Shown here: positions 11,291-21,519 of the stretch, one piece after another
Numbering within the stretch: the first letter of the stretch is position 1
How the letters are laid out: the number at the start of each line of letters is the position of its first letter
Assembly: GCA_002633025.1 (NCBI GenBank)
Contig: NMRB01000259.1
Location: forward strand, 134,442-198,441
DNA from: Notospermus geniculatus
Lineage: Eukaryota > Nemertea > Pilidiophora > Heteronemertea > Lineidae
DNA: 64,000 bases
Reading direction: 5' to 3'
Notes under the pieces: model-generated
Databases searched by the model: none
The model's input: only the letters and a program-made list of their open reading frames with translations
Told to the model about the DNA's origin: nothing
Translations under genes and position numbers: made by a program

Positions 11291-12048
11291 ATAGTCCAGT
11301 AAATTTAAGCGAAAATTCGGGCGAACCGGGAAAAAATTGCAACAGAAGGTTTTTTTGCTTTGAATGTTTTATTAGGTCACCTTGGACATCATATCCAAAA
11401 TCCCCCAAAATCGGACGGCGGGAACCCACTTAATTTGCATATTCAATTTTGTGAACTGACTTTAACGTTGGACGCTGATGGACGCAACAGCTGAGCTTTG
11501 TACAGGAGAGTGGGACCCGATGTACAGCTAACTTTGTAACCGTTGGATTTACACCCCATAAATGTATTACCAACCGATAGAAATACGGTGACTCGGAACC
11601 AGACAAACACATTCTCAATTGTTTTTTAGTCCTTATGTACTAAGATATGATGCTTTTTATATAAATTAACACAAAAATGGGTCAAAATGCATAAAATGTC
11701 AATTTCGATTAGGTAGCCGCTTAAAACGTCCAAAGAATAGGCTTAGTTGATTCCGAGGTACCATGTTTCTATGTGTTGGTAATACATTTATGGGGTGTAA
11801 ATCCAACCGTTTCAAAGTTAGCTGTACATCGGGTCCCACTCGCCTGTACAAAGCTCAGTTGTTGCGTCCATCGGCGTCCAACGTTGAAGCCAGTTCAAAA
11901 AATTGAATATGCAAATTAAGTGGGTTCCCGCCGTGCGATTTTGGGGGATTTTGGATATGATGTCCAAGGTGACCTAATAAAACATTTAAAGCAAAAAAAC
12001 CTTCTGTTGCAATTTGTTCCCGGTTAATTCCTAGATTTACTGGACTAT
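11291..12048. mobile_element. Large fold-back element with arms of about 270-285 bp
   Basis: The left arm starts ATAGTCCAGTAAATTTAAGC and the right arm ends with the complement (TAGATTTACTGGACTAT). Long stretches of each arm pair, including AATCCCCCAAAATCG, TAATTTGCATATTCAA and TACACCCCATAAATG. About 200 bp of unpaired centre. No open frame for a transposase. Lies in TRPC intron 12. Confidence 0.8.
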
Positions 12049-12236
12049 TAAGTTGGCTCTGGTGCCTACCACTGTGTTATTTCATAGGGCTGGTCTCATG
12101 CCCGGTCGCATGTTGATTTTAGTCAAGTAGATAACTGCAACATACGTATGGTGCTTAGCTTAGCACGGTGTCAGCAGCTTGGGGACACCTAGCGCCTAAG
12201 TTGGTTGATAAAGGCCCAGTGCTTTGAAAAGGAATC

Positions 12237-12353
12237 AGGGCCCATATTCATAAAACTACTTAAGTCTAAGTGTGACACTCATCCTTTGTTCAACACAAAA
12301 GATAAGTATCCCACTTTGACTTAAGTATGTTTATGAATGTGAGGCCTGGGCCC
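12237..12353. mobile_element. Small fold-back element
   Basis: Inverted ends AGGGCCCATATTCATAAA and TTTATGAATGTGAGGCC, with inner ACTTAAGTC matched by GACTTAAGT. It overlaps the start of the next element in a shared GGGCCC. Confidence 0.55.
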
Positions 12354-12737
12354 TTATTCACAAAGCTCTCTAGCAGTTAAGAATTCGTAACATTCCAGGA
12401 GCTGTTGTGCGTCAACCATTGAACAATGGTTTAAAGATAATGTATCACGGGTATTTTCGCGGGCCACGAAATTCATTGTTTATTTACATTTTGTTTGTTT
12501 ATGTCCAGGCTTTCTTTGTCTTACGAATAATTTGTTGGTGACATGCCTCTCTAGAAATTTTGTTGATTCCAAAAGTATTCATTTTGGTGGGTTGGCATGT
12601 CCCAAAAGTCCAAAATAACATAATGTAAACATCCATGTTTACAAACATTGAATGTAAACGATGAAGTCGTGATATATTATCTTTAAAGAGAAAGCTACGA
12701 ACTCGCAACTCTAAGAATGCTTTGTGAATACGGTCCC
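12348..12737. mobile_element. Fold-back element with inner nested arms
   Basis: Ends GGGCCCTTATTCACAAAGC and GCTTTGTGAATACGGTCCC are inverted. Inside, AAAGATAATGTATCACG near 12,432 pairs imperfectly with CGTGATATATTATCTTT near 12,670, suggesting one element inserted within another. Confidence 0.6.
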
Positions 12738-13289
12738 TGCTCTCCACGTACCTTAATTAGATGTTACTATACCTAGTATAAAATAGACATATCTTTGAAA
12801 CGTGTATCCAAAGATTGGTTTTAGCTGTCTTCAGTGAAGGGCTAAAGAATGTCATGCGTGTACAGTACATTCATTTTGTACAGATTTGAAGCTCATCTTG
12901 TTTATCATGCTGTACATGTAAATGTATTGTGTTGATCCCACCATGGTTTGTGGCACAGGACAAGTTTACAAGATCCTCTATGTACAGGTTGTTGCACATA
13001 CCCTGTTAATCGCTCTAAAAGGCTATTGTCTCTTCTATCACACGAAACACTCCTTGAAAGAGGTAATAAAGAATTTTCTTCCACACCCATTTGCAAAATG
13101 TCTCATTTAATTCATTGTGTTAAACATTATCGTTCGCCGAGAGTAAGTAGTTTTGCGAGTGAGGATGGGACATCGGACACACGAAAACCTGGCCTCATAA
13201 CCTAATCACTTGGATAGGTTTATGTCAAAAATTTATAAGACTCGTGATTTTTAAAATTTTCTTCCGGTTATCCACCCCGTTCTACTTAC

Positions 13290-13407
13290 TGTTGCTCTCT
13301 GTGTCACCCTCTGCTTCTCTCTGCAGCTTGAATAAGTATCTTCTGACGAGATTTTTTCGAAGCTCTCTTCTCATTTCCTCGTGCTCATGCGCCAATTCCA
13401 TTTCAAT
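13290..13407 (-). CDS. TRPC-family channel, exon 12: charged C-terminal helix
   Basis: 118 bases between acceptor TTTTGCAG|ATTGAA and donor CA|GTAAGT, phase 0 in and 1 out. Encodes 39 residues (IEMELAHEHEEMRRELRKNL onward to a VRRYLFKLQRE stretch). In TRPC proteins the region after the TRP helix contains a rib helix with the conserved pattern LVKRY; the LVRRYLFK here fits that position. Confidence 0.8.
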
Positions 13408-13522
13408 CTGCAAAAGTTAGGAAATCCTACACTTGAAACTCTACACAGGGGTGAAGCGATCCTGCGCCTCAACAGCAGCTTTTATCATTAACGATTTGCG
13501 AACACAAAATCGATGGACCAAC

Positions 13523-13708
13523 CTGTTCATCCTTATCGTCATCCTCTTCTTCATCGCATTTGAACAAGTTACGCAAGAACCTGTACGCCGCCATGACGTT
13601 CTTCTTGGTCGGGATGAGGTTGAAAGGGGACGGCAGCGTGCCCGTCTCTTCAACGTAGCTCATCCAGAGGTTGGTGCGAGCGAATTTCCATTCCTCGTCT
13701 GCTGATGA
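13523..13708 (-). CDS. TRPC-family channel, exon 11: TRP helix (EWKFAR)
   Basis: 186 bases, phase 0 at both ends, acceptor TTCTTACAG and donor CAG|GTTGGT. The 62 residues carry the TRP box EWKFAR followed by [19 protein letters not shown], which is diagnostic for TRPC-subfamily channels (the TRP helix couples the S6 gate to the cytoplasmic domain). It then runs into an acidic tail [10 protein letters not shown]. The exon before it on the transcript, which should encode S6, is not present in the readable sequence. Confidence 0.93.
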
Positions 13709-14205
13709 CTGTAAGAATATGACCCGAAATAGCAAGATTTCTAAAGGACCTTGCTAACAGCTGTTGTGTTGTTGTGGATGTGTAGGTCGATGGTATAGGG
13801 GGACTACGACAGGGGGATTTACTTATAGACTCACACAAGCCTATACCTCTAGTGCAATCTATTATGGTCTTGCGATGTGCACTCTGTTCAGCAATGAAAA
13901 TTTTATGCCCAGGCGCTTGCTTACATCCTTTTAACTGCTTGTCTCGGGTTTGTAACACACAAGGTAGTCTCGTGCCACCAGACTCTTGCAATTTCCAATT
14001 TTAGAGTCTGGTCCATATGGTTACTTTGACTTGTAAAACCATCATGGCGGACAATCTACCGACGATGACGTAGAACACAACTACACTGCACTGCATGCAT
14101 GGTGCATTGGTAGTGACTAGCCAATCAGCGAAGCTCCCTTATTTTGAATCATCGGAATAAGGTCACTGACCCAATTACAATGAGAATTTTGTTCTGTGCC
14201 AGACC

Positions 14206-14483
14206 NNNNNNNNNNNNNNNNNNNNNNNNNNNNNNNNNNNNNNNNNNNNNNNNNNNNNNNNNNNNNNNNNNNNNNNNNNNNNNNNNNNNNNNNNNNNNNN
14301 NNNNNNNNNNNNNNNNNNNNNNNNNNNNNNNNNNNNNNNNNNNNNNNNNNNNNNNNNNNNNNNNNNNNNNNNNNNNNNNNNNNNNNNNNNNNNNNNNNNN
14401 NNNNNNNNNNNNNNNNNNNNNNNNNNNNNNNNNNNNNNNNNNNNNNNNNNNNNNNNNNNNNNNNNNNNNNNNNNNNNNNNNNN
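14206..14483. other. Assembly gap (278 N), probable site of TRPC exon 10 (S6)
   Basis: All three pore exons end in phase 1 and exon 11 begins in phase 0, so an exon of length 2 modulo 3 must lie between 14,876 and 13,709. A search by eye of the readable flanks shows no NMLIAMM-like S6 coding sequence on the minus strand. The gap is therefore the likely place of the S6 exon and could also hold further pore variants. The poly-C edge at 14,484 suggests a sequencing stop. Confidence 0.65.
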
Positions 14484-14876
14484 CCCCCCCCCCCCCAGGA
14501 CTTTTACCCCCAGACATTAAAGAAGAGAATGAACAGGAGTAAAGCTTTCTTGTGTTTGTACACAGTCTTCTTTGAGGTTTGTGCTTGGTCCATCGCAATC
14601 AAGCAGCAGATACACTTTACTGTGTCCATAGAAGACTTTGACAGCCATTTTGCATCCACACAAGCTTCACTGGTGAATTGAACTGTCACAACAGCTTAAC
14701 TACCCCTTATCCACCTCAAAATTTAAACCTGTGACTTGGAGATTAGATTTTGGTTATTTGCGCTAGATTTAGTTTAATGGGAAGTGTGTGTTACATGTAC
14801 GTGTGGTATTTGAATGATGTCCAGTAAGTCATTAATAAAGGAGAGTTCATTTCAGATATCGCTCACGTTGACTTAC

Positions 14877-15004
14877 AATCTCTTGAAGAAAGGGAGCCCT
14901 GACCGGTATCCGGCACAGTTTCGTCAACATCTTTGACTTCGGTGACATCTTTTTCCACCATGCCGAACAAAGCCCAGAAAAGTTCTGCTGATGTGGCGGA
15001 TATG
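14877..15004 (-). CDS. TRPC-family channel, alternative pore exon 9c
   Basis: 128 bases between acceptor CTCTCATAG and donor GATT|GTAAGT, phase 2 in and 1 out. Encodes SATSAELFWALFGMVEKDV and a polar loop ending GQGSLSSRD. The LFWALFG core is the TRPC pore helix and selectivity filter. Closest to 9b in the loop (GMVEKxVTE). Same phases as 9a and 9b; using two together would shift the frame, so one per transcript is expected. Confidence 0.85.
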
Positions 15005-15645
15005 CTATGAGAGAGAAGATTGGAAGACGGGTATTCAACCACCATTTAAATTTCAAGACCAGCTTATACTGTACCCTTGTGAATTTCACTTTTCATTTGT
15101 CTGAAAATTGAAATTGCTGAATTCAATAGTAGAGGCTATACTGATAGAATTAGTGGTGAATGTGTGTGAAGCTGTAGAGAAAGCTGATGAAAGCTTGTGA
15201 TTCAACAACCGCGTTACGTGGAAAGAAAGCGTCAACCGAAGGCTTATTGCAGAGTTTTGCATTGTTTTGGAAGTTGAATATTACTGCAGACTTAGAGGTA
15301 ATTCTGCAAGTGGTGCCCCTGCAAGCTTAATTTTTCAGGCGCAATGATGTGAATGAATTACATGTACTATAGTACCTATCCCATCTCGGAATTCTTGGTG
15401 TCAGTGTATGAACACATGTATATACATGCATTTAAACATGTATGGGGAGGAAGTGGCCATTAACACATTGTCAAATACATGTACAGTTAAAACCTTGACA
15501 TTGTTAGCCAACGTGTACATGTACATACATGTACCTAACACAGATTGAAGCGCAGTATACTTGAATGTGTATTAGGCGACACAAAAAAACTTTGTGGAAT
15601 GGGACTTGGAGGAAAGCGACGAGTCCGAGGCGAACGCATACACAG

Positions 15646-15935
15646 CAGGGACCTTATTCACGAAGCTCCCGTAACTTACGGGAGTCGGCAAACTATTGTC
15701 CTTAGCGGACAACCTATTGTTCACTATCTGCCTGACAAACGAGTTGCGTACCCTTAAAAGTTACGGGGGCTTTGTGAATAAGGTCCCTGTAGCCTTATTC
15801 ATGAAACCTTCTACACTTTGCGATCACGCAGATTTATTGTACGGCAATCATTGAACAATACAGCATACGCAGTAAAACAATACATTTTCGTGCTCGTAAT
15901 GTTGCGAAGGCTTCATGAATATGGCCCCTGGTGCG
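15646..15935. mobile_element. Two adjacent fold-back elements between pore exons 9b and 9c
   Basis: First: 15,646-15,788, ends AGGGACCTTATTCACGAAGC and its inverted partner GCTTTGTGAATAAGGTCCCT. Second: about 15,790-15,935, ends TAGCCTTATTCATGAA and TTCATGAATATGGCCC. Both lie in the intron separating alternative pore exons. Confidence 0.6.
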
Positions 15936-15965
15936 TAAGCAAGCTCTTCATGCGAAACCACTTAC

Positions 15966-16090
15966 ACTCTTTGGAAAGGGAGCCTAATCCGCCAGATAAA
16001 TTTTCGCCCTCAATGTCACTAATCTCGGTAACTTCCTTTTCGACCATGCCAAACAATGACCAGAAAAGTGCAGCTGTTGTTGTGGACATA
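15966..16090 (-). CDS. TRPC-family channel, alternative pore exon 9b
   Basis: 125 bases between acceptor TCTCCCATAG and donor AGAGT|GTAAGT, phase 2 in and 1 out. Encodes STTTAALFWSLFGMVEKEVT and then a loop with ENLSGGLGSLSKE. The LFWSLFG core matches the TRPC pore helix/filter, with SL rather than AL in the middle. Length and phase are compatible with mutually exclusive use with 9a and 9c. Confidence 0.85.
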
Positions 16091-16204
16091 CTATGGGAGA
16101 GAAGATAATTAATAGAATGGTTTTATTACAATGTGTCAGTGATGTTGTACTTGCAGTACGTGTATGCGACTGTATTTTTTCTTCGACCTCTGAACAAACT
16201 AAAA

Positions 16205-16490
16205 GGGCCGTATTCAAAAAGGATGTTTAAGGCCTGCTTTCCATTGGCGCGATTCCGTGCGCGGAAACGCTCGAAACCATTTTTTTCCGCGCCGTGACCA
16301 ACGAAGTGGAAACAAACAATGCTTTCGAGCGTTTCCGCGCGCGGAAACGCTCCAATGGAAAGCAGGCCTAAGACTTAGACGCGTGTAACTTCGACAAATG
16401 CATGGTGGAAGTGTGTGCATTTAGTGAAGTTACACGCGCCTACATGTATGTCTTAATCGCGCGATGATCACCCTTTTTGAAAACGGCCCA
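16205..16490. mobile_element. Fold-back element between pore exons 9a and 9b
   Basis: Outer ends GGGCCGTATTCAAAAAGG and TTTTTGAAAACGGCCC are inverted; inner palindromes AGGCCTGCTTTCCATTGG and its complement form a second hairpin. Confidence 0.6.
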
Positions 16491-17130
16491 AAGCGTTTAT
16501 ACTGTTGTGATGACGGTGTTCTGTAAAGAGAGTTGAGGTAAATTTTAGTACAATTAGTTGCAGAGTCATTTCTGATTGTCTAGGAGGCACTGCCTGTAAT
16601 GGAGATTGCCATTAAGATTCACCATTTTTGTTTCCATACGACAATGTCGGACACAAAATAATGACTGCCCGCACGAAAAAAACTATCATGAGCAGCAGCG
16701 CCTCCATGAACCATTGCTAACTATGAGAAACTATGACATGCACAAAAATTCAATAGCAGGCAAGAGTGTAAACAGTCACAAATGTATGAAGCTCCAATGC
16801 AGAAAAAGAAAATAATAAAAGAAGTTACATGTACGACAAAATATCTATTTTGCACCTTTTTAAATCACTAAACAGTGAACGAATTCCCATGATGACCATT
16901 AGATGTACTTGTAGCTGGATTGCCCCCTTTAGGTGCAGGGGAACAACCCATCGACTGAATAAACTGGATGGTTACACCCCCACCCACCCACCCACCCCGG
17001 AAAAACAAGCAACAAATATCAGCATGCCAAGTTTTCATCGGTTTCAACATGAATATCCTCCACCTACAGTAAAGAAAAACACGGTTAGCAGTCGATTGCA
17101 CTCAAGAAAACCTAACGAGCAGTGTCTTAC

Positions 17131-17234
17131 ACTCTTTGCCGCCACTTTCCTGCATTGTTGGATCTATGAGTACTACATCTTTTTCTGTCATACCAAAGAG
17201 CGCCCAAAATAATGTCAAAAATGTCCCACCAATG
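17131..17234 (-). CDS. TRPC-family channel, alternative pore exon 9a
   Basis: 104 bases between acceptor TATTGCAG and donor AGAGT|GTAAGA, phase 2 in and 1 out. Encodes IGGTFLTLFWALFGMTEKDV and a short loop ending QESGGKE. It is nearest to exon 8. The residues before the filter (GGTFLT) and after it differ clearly from 9b and 9c, so the variants diverge in the pore helix start and outer loop while keeping LFW-x-LFGM. Confidence 0.87.
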
Positions 17235-17662
17235 CTGCAATACAATATCAATGTATAGGGAATCTTGCAACCATATCAGAGACCACGGCCCATACTCAAA
17301 AAACCTTAGGCTCAGTTACTTGCTAAAAGTGCCCAATTTGAACAGGCCAATGTAGACAACTAGCAACCAACTAAGCTAGCAAGGCTTTATAAATATATAA
17401 ATATATGCCCAGAGGTCCACGTCCTCCATATTATTGGCCTAGGTTGAGAACCCCCTCCTACCAAGGAGGTCTGTCTGTCTGTTAAATTTCTTTCGTGTAT
17501 AAGTGTTGGCTTTTGAAGATCACAATTTATTCCGGGGAATTTTCGGTTTGCGACCACCAATTCCGCCCTCGGGAATTTGCCATCATCGTAGTCCACCGAA
17601 ATCGCATACGGAGCGGCATGTAATGAGGAACATTTTGCAATAAGGAAAATAATAACACTTAC

Positions 17663-17793
17663 GCCTTGAATCCTTCAATTGTAGTACCCATCTCAATCAT
17701 CCCTTCTTTGCCGTCAAATTTCTTCCAAGAGATGAGAATTTTGCTGTAGTTATTGTAGAGGTTTGTCAAACCGACGACGAAGGCAAAACCAAC
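17663..17793 (-). CDS. TRPC-family channel, exon 8: end of S5 and outer turret
   Basis: 131 bases, acceptor GTCATTCAG, donor AGGC|GTAAGT, phase 0 in and 2 out. Encodes VGFAFVVGLTNLYNNYSKIL and a polar loop (KKFDGKEGMIEMGTTIEGFK) leading into the pore. The FAxGLxxLYxxY pattern is that of TRPC S5. Its phase-2 end is served by each of the three pore exons. Confidence 0.88.
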
Positions 17794-17944
17794 CTGAATG
17801 ACAGTTGCAAAGAATATTAACTTCGTCATTACATATATGAGCCCCACCCACAAGACGGGACATTTTTCACAACATGTTAGTGATGACAGTGTAACACTCT
17901 AAACCTACACGAGACTGACATCAATAACGCGTCTGCATACTAGA

Positions 17945-18100
17945 TTTATTTATTTTCGCGAGCAGCCATCTTGCCAAAATTAGGTCCGCAGCATGGGAAT
18001 TCTCTTCCAGATGATTGGTTCTCCCACCCCCAGAGGGGATAACCCCATGACGATGACCTAATTTTGGCAAGATGGCTGCTAACGAACTCATCTAGCCACC
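17945..18100. mobile_element. Fold-back element in TRPC intron 7
   Basis: Inverted ends AGCAGCCATCTTGCCAAAAT and its partner ATTTTGGCAAGATGGCTGCT. Partial relatives occur at about 33,998-34,132 and 48,093-48,227. Confidence 0.7.
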
Positions 18101-18173
18101 CATCCCTGTGGTGAGCTTCATGACATAGGATGTACACTTGAATTGCTTGTCAAGAAACTCAGGGAATACTGAC

Positions 18174-18358
18174 CAGCATGAAGATTGTCATGAATCGGCC
18201 AATGTCTCCAATCATTCTGCCGAGCGAGAGCTGGAGTGGTCCAAGGTTCTCAAAAGCAGCCATGATGTAGGTCACTCTCACAAATGACATGATGTTAGCA
18301 ATGGCGAAAAGACAATCCGAGACAATCTGTGGATCGTAGGTATCCCACCAAAGTCGAG
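18174..18358 (-). CDS. TRPC-family channel, exon 7: S4, S4-S5 linker, start of S5
   Basis: 185 bases, acceptor GTTTTCAG, donor GCTG|GTCAGT, phase 1 in and 0 out. Encodes a segment with CLFAIANIMSFVRVTYIMAA, then LGPLQLSLGRMIGDIGRFM. The LGPLQxSLGRM sequence is one of the best conserved signatures of TRPC channels (S4-S5 linker), and settles the family assignment. Confidence 0.95.
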
Positions 18359-18559
18359 CTGAAAACATTAGGCCCATTTAGTACTCCGACCATTGATGTT
18401 GTGTTTTAAGCGTACTTTTGACATTCTGATTTTGGTCAACTTTGGTCCAACGTTAACCGAAGGGGGTGGGCGTAGTTGCAAAACGTCACAGAATCTAATG
18501 CCGTTCTGACGCCAGCCTTAATTTGTTTGTCACAGAACTTAGTGAAGCTTTATACTTAC

Positions 18560-18856
18560 TGCCTCTTAGGAAATAGCTTCCCTCCATGTCAAACAGATCT
18601 CGCGTGATCTTCGTGTACTCTATGGCATGATGTGCGTCATAAAACAACGTGCGGTTGAACATGATTTCTCGACATCGACTGATGTTATCGTGGTACTTTT
18701 CAGCAATTTTCCTGACCTTGTATTCGGTAATTAAGCGCAGGACGTAAGAAGCAATGTAGACGGAGATACCAGCAGAATCCACAAAGTTGTAGAGATTTGA
18801 GAAGTAATTCTTCAAACCGGCAAGATAAACTTGTTTGATTTCTATAACGAACTGAC
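18560..18856 (-). CDS. TRPC-family channel, exon 6: end of S2, S3
   Basis: 297 bases, acceptor TCCTTATAG, donor GGCA|GTAAGT, phase 1 in and 1 out. Starts QFVIEIKQVYLAGLKNYFSN, matching the TRPC pattern G-x-x-x-x-EIKQ-x-W-x-x-G, followed by a hydrophobic S3 (FVDSAGISVYIASYVLRL). The following hydrophilic stretch (YDAHHAIEYTKITRDLFDMEG) is longer than in vertebrate TRPC4/5 as I remember them, an extracellular S3-S4 expansion. Confidence 0.9.
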
Positions 18857-19200
18857 CTATAAGGAAAGGTGACAAAAAAATCTTTTACAATAAGGACATG
18901 CACACATGTACATGTATATCATACTATAAACAATTAAGTTAGAAATACATGTACATCTACTTGGCATATCATTAGGCGCTTTTACGACTCTTTCTGATTC
19001 TGAATCTGGTGTTGGTCTTGTGTACGGATTTTTAGGAGTCCAGATTTTGTTTTCGATTGCGGCCTTGTTCTCATCTGCAAGTGCGTTTACGAATCGACAT
19101 CGCGAAAATTTGCACTTTTCTATTAGGTCTATGATGGTCGATTTTGTATCTGCTCGCCATGCAATAAATAGATTGTCACATTAGCACGAAAGCGGCTCAC

Positions 19201-19435
19201 CTACAATCCAGAAAATTAAAAGTATCTGCACATTGGAAATGAGATGAACTTCATTCCTAAAATCATACTTGAACAGAACCTTCGCTTTTGAATGCCAGTC
19301 AAGGTGAGTCGTATCACCCTCGGGTAAGTCTGTGTCACGCGTGAAAGTTGCCACCGTCAGTAATGCCAAAAACGCAAGATAGGAAAATGTACTATTGATG
19401 AACTTCACAACAGGACACCTGAGATAGCGTAAGAA
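19201..19435 (-). CDS. TRPC-family channel, exon 5: S1 and start of S2
   Basis: 235 bases, acceptor TTTTTTCAG, donor GTAG|GTGAGC, phase 0 in and 1 out. Contains a hydrophobic S1 (FINSTFSYLAFLALLTVATF) and, after a charged linker, the start of S2 (VHLISNVQILLIFWIVG). The linker holds DTDLPEGDTTHLDWHSKAK. Confidence 0.9.
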
Positions 19436-19510
19436 CTGAAAAAAGGAAGCAAGTTGTTGATGTGCGTCTAAGGCGTTACCTTCAACACCCTTAATTCATG
19501 GGGCAAGACA

Positions 19511-19637
19511 ATGGGTCATATGAATAAAGACTTTAGCAAATGCTTTCACTTCAGATTTGTACAGCATCGCATAGTACATTTGTATTGCAAAATTAAAGTA
19601 AAAGCATTTGCTAGTCTTTATTCATATGACCCATAGA
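19511..19637. mobile_element. Fold-back element in TRPC intron 4
   Basis: Inverted ends ATGGGTCATATGAATAAAGA and its complement ending in TCATATGACCCAT, with further pairing over AGCAAATGCTTT. No open frame. Confidence 0.65.
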
Positions 19638-19779
19638 AAAAACAAGCCTGATGGCGCCTGGGATTGCTATCACGGTTGTCATTCTATATTTTTCAAATTC
19701 CTACTTTTTCGTATGTGAAATCACTGGGCTAAAAAGAGTACATTTTAATGAACGTCATGAAGTTGACAAGTAGGCTTAC

Positions 19780-19944
19780 CCTTGCTTCAGGATAGAATAT
19801 GTACACAATGCACAGGAAGGGCAGCATAGGTAGAAGGATGAGCAAATGAAGGAACTGCTTCAGGACACTCCACTCCTGTAGGAAAAGTGCCTCTCCGTAG
19901 TAGCGCAGGGAAATCTGGTGCTGACAGTTTGGGTGGCTGACAAA
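19780..19944 (-). CDS. TRPC-family channel, exon 4: pre-S1 elbow
   Basis: 165 bases, phase 0 at both ends, acceptor TTTCTTGCAG and donor AAGG|GTAAGC. Encodes FVSHPNCQHQISLRYYG, matching the conserved F-x-x-HPNCQ of TRPC proteins just before the membrane, then a long hydrophobic stretch that forms the re-entrant pre-S1 elbow in TRPC structures. Confidence 0.92.
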
Positions 19945-20507
19945 CTGCAAGAAAGTTGACATGGTTGAGGTACTCAAAAGACTCATTCATGTAGTCTCAG
20001 TCACTGGTAGTCAACTCTGTATATCGTCATCTTATATACCGTATATAATGCATGTACAATGTACTGATTGCACTGGCTCATTTCTTATACGTAATGTAGA
20101 AATAATTGCAAATTAGGCTTTTTTATCACCGATAATCATTTTTAGCACCATCACTGTTTGGTAAATTGTACATGATTTACACTCCTTTAATGACATTAAA
20201 AAAGTCTAACATGTTGAATAACATGTCCATCCCTTTCAGAAGGAATCTTTGCAAATGACGTGTGTTTCAAAGAATTCCAGTTGCTCAGATCTTTGGCGTC
20301 GGTCAGCAACAAAACCGTTACTGCAAACAATTCACAGGGTATATACACGGCATAGCAGACATACAGGAAATGAAGGGATGAATGTACTTAAAAATTGATG
20401 GCCGCATTTTACAGCCCCGTATATCCGTGTGCCTGCAAATGTTTTTACGATGTCATTCACCTACACCGGTACTTCTAAGCAAGAAAGCACCTCCCTGATA
20501 CACTTAC

Positions 20508-20687
20508 CCTTTTCTCCTCATATTCCATGGCAATCCTCAGTGTTCCCAATGGGTCTATAACCTTGGGCTCTCCCTCGGGACCGTACTCACAGGTCAAAAG
20601 GGCATCAACTTCCCTCCCTGACCGACACAAATCGAGAATATCAAAGGCAAAGTCCATACACTGCTGCACGAGGATCTGGTATTCATT
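20508..20687 (-). CDS. TRPC-family channel, exon 3: TRP_2 helical linker
   Basis: 180 bases, phase 0 at both ends, acceptor TTTTTACAG and donor AAGG|GTAAGT. Encodes NEYQILVQQCMDFAFDILDL and the rest of the helical linker domain that follows the ankyrin repeats. Joins exon 2 at FK|NEY in the same place where TRPC proteins have EFKxEYxxLxxQC. Confidence 0.9.
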
Positions 20688-21233
20688 CTGTAAAAAGATA
20701 AGGAAAATAAGAAGGAAAAAATGCGACCCATTCTGGCACAACCAGCCGCAAGTATTCCAAAGAGGAATGTTTATTTTCTCAAAAGATTACACCGCAAAAG
20801 TGTCAACTTTACTGTAGCAGCGAAAAGTAGATGCTGTATTCGACTACTTTAAGTTGATGACCCAAGTCAAAGCCTTTGTCGCTGGTTGGCATGCCAGCAG
20901 CCACTGACTGCACAAAACACTGCTAAGAATTTTTGTGTTCATTCATGGCAGCCTTCAGCGTCAATGGAAGGTTTTTATTATCAAAAAATTCAAGCGACGC
21001 CATCTGAAATGTGAAGACCTCTCCTCAGGTTGTCTAGGGTATGTGAGGCAATGTTTCAAAGTGTGATGAAATTCAGGATAAACTTGTTTTGTTTATGTTA
21101 CATGTACCTAGGTCGAGGTTGCGTTCTTGGTTCTTACAAACTAAACCATGGCCTTTTCGAGCAGCGATTTCTGCGTTTGGAAATCACCCAATGACATTTA
21201 CATGTACGCACCTTACGACCTACATGTAATAGC

Positions 21234-21357
21234 GAGTTTTCGCAAAGCCCCCGAAACGCCAATGCGAACGTCTATCCTTTTGTCCCATGCCTTCTTCGCA
21301 GCATGGAACAATGGGATTGGCGTTCGAGTTGGCGTTTCGGGGGATTTGCGAAAACTC
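21234..21357. mobile_element. Short fold-back element, family GAGTTTTCGCAAA (copy 2)
   Basis: Ends GAGTTTTCGCAAAGCCCCCG and its partner TTTGCGAAAACTC. Same family as 7,080-7,205 and 52,187-52,314. Lies in TRPC intron 2. Confidence 0.7.
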
Positions 21358-21519
21358 TCTCGCCCCCGTAACATTTAAGGGTACGCAAATTCTTTGTCAG
21401 TTGTGAACAATAGGTTTCCCGCAAATGTCCCTGATTCGTGTGCCAGTGATCGACGCTTCAGGACTATTCAGGCTTTTTCTTCTTATCATTCAGTCCAGGT
21501 TACAGGGCATGGGACATAC

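Larger units (their letters stand above)
9061..13289. other. TRPC intron 12, filled with repeats
   Basis: No convincing exon. An open frame at 9,749-10,192 (+) has no recognisable domain. On the minus strand around 9,580-9,660 a GTGGGTTCGATTC-type B box suggests a tRNA-derived repeat fragment. The rest is fold-back elements listed separately (11,291-12,048; 12,237-12,353; 12,348-12,737) and a 20-bp tandem repeat at 10,590-10,672. Confidence 0.5.

Noticed and set aside
14144-14681. Open frames of 130-160 codons across the N gap
   Set aside because: They exist only because runs of N are read as open; the real codons at the edges are few and not protein-like.
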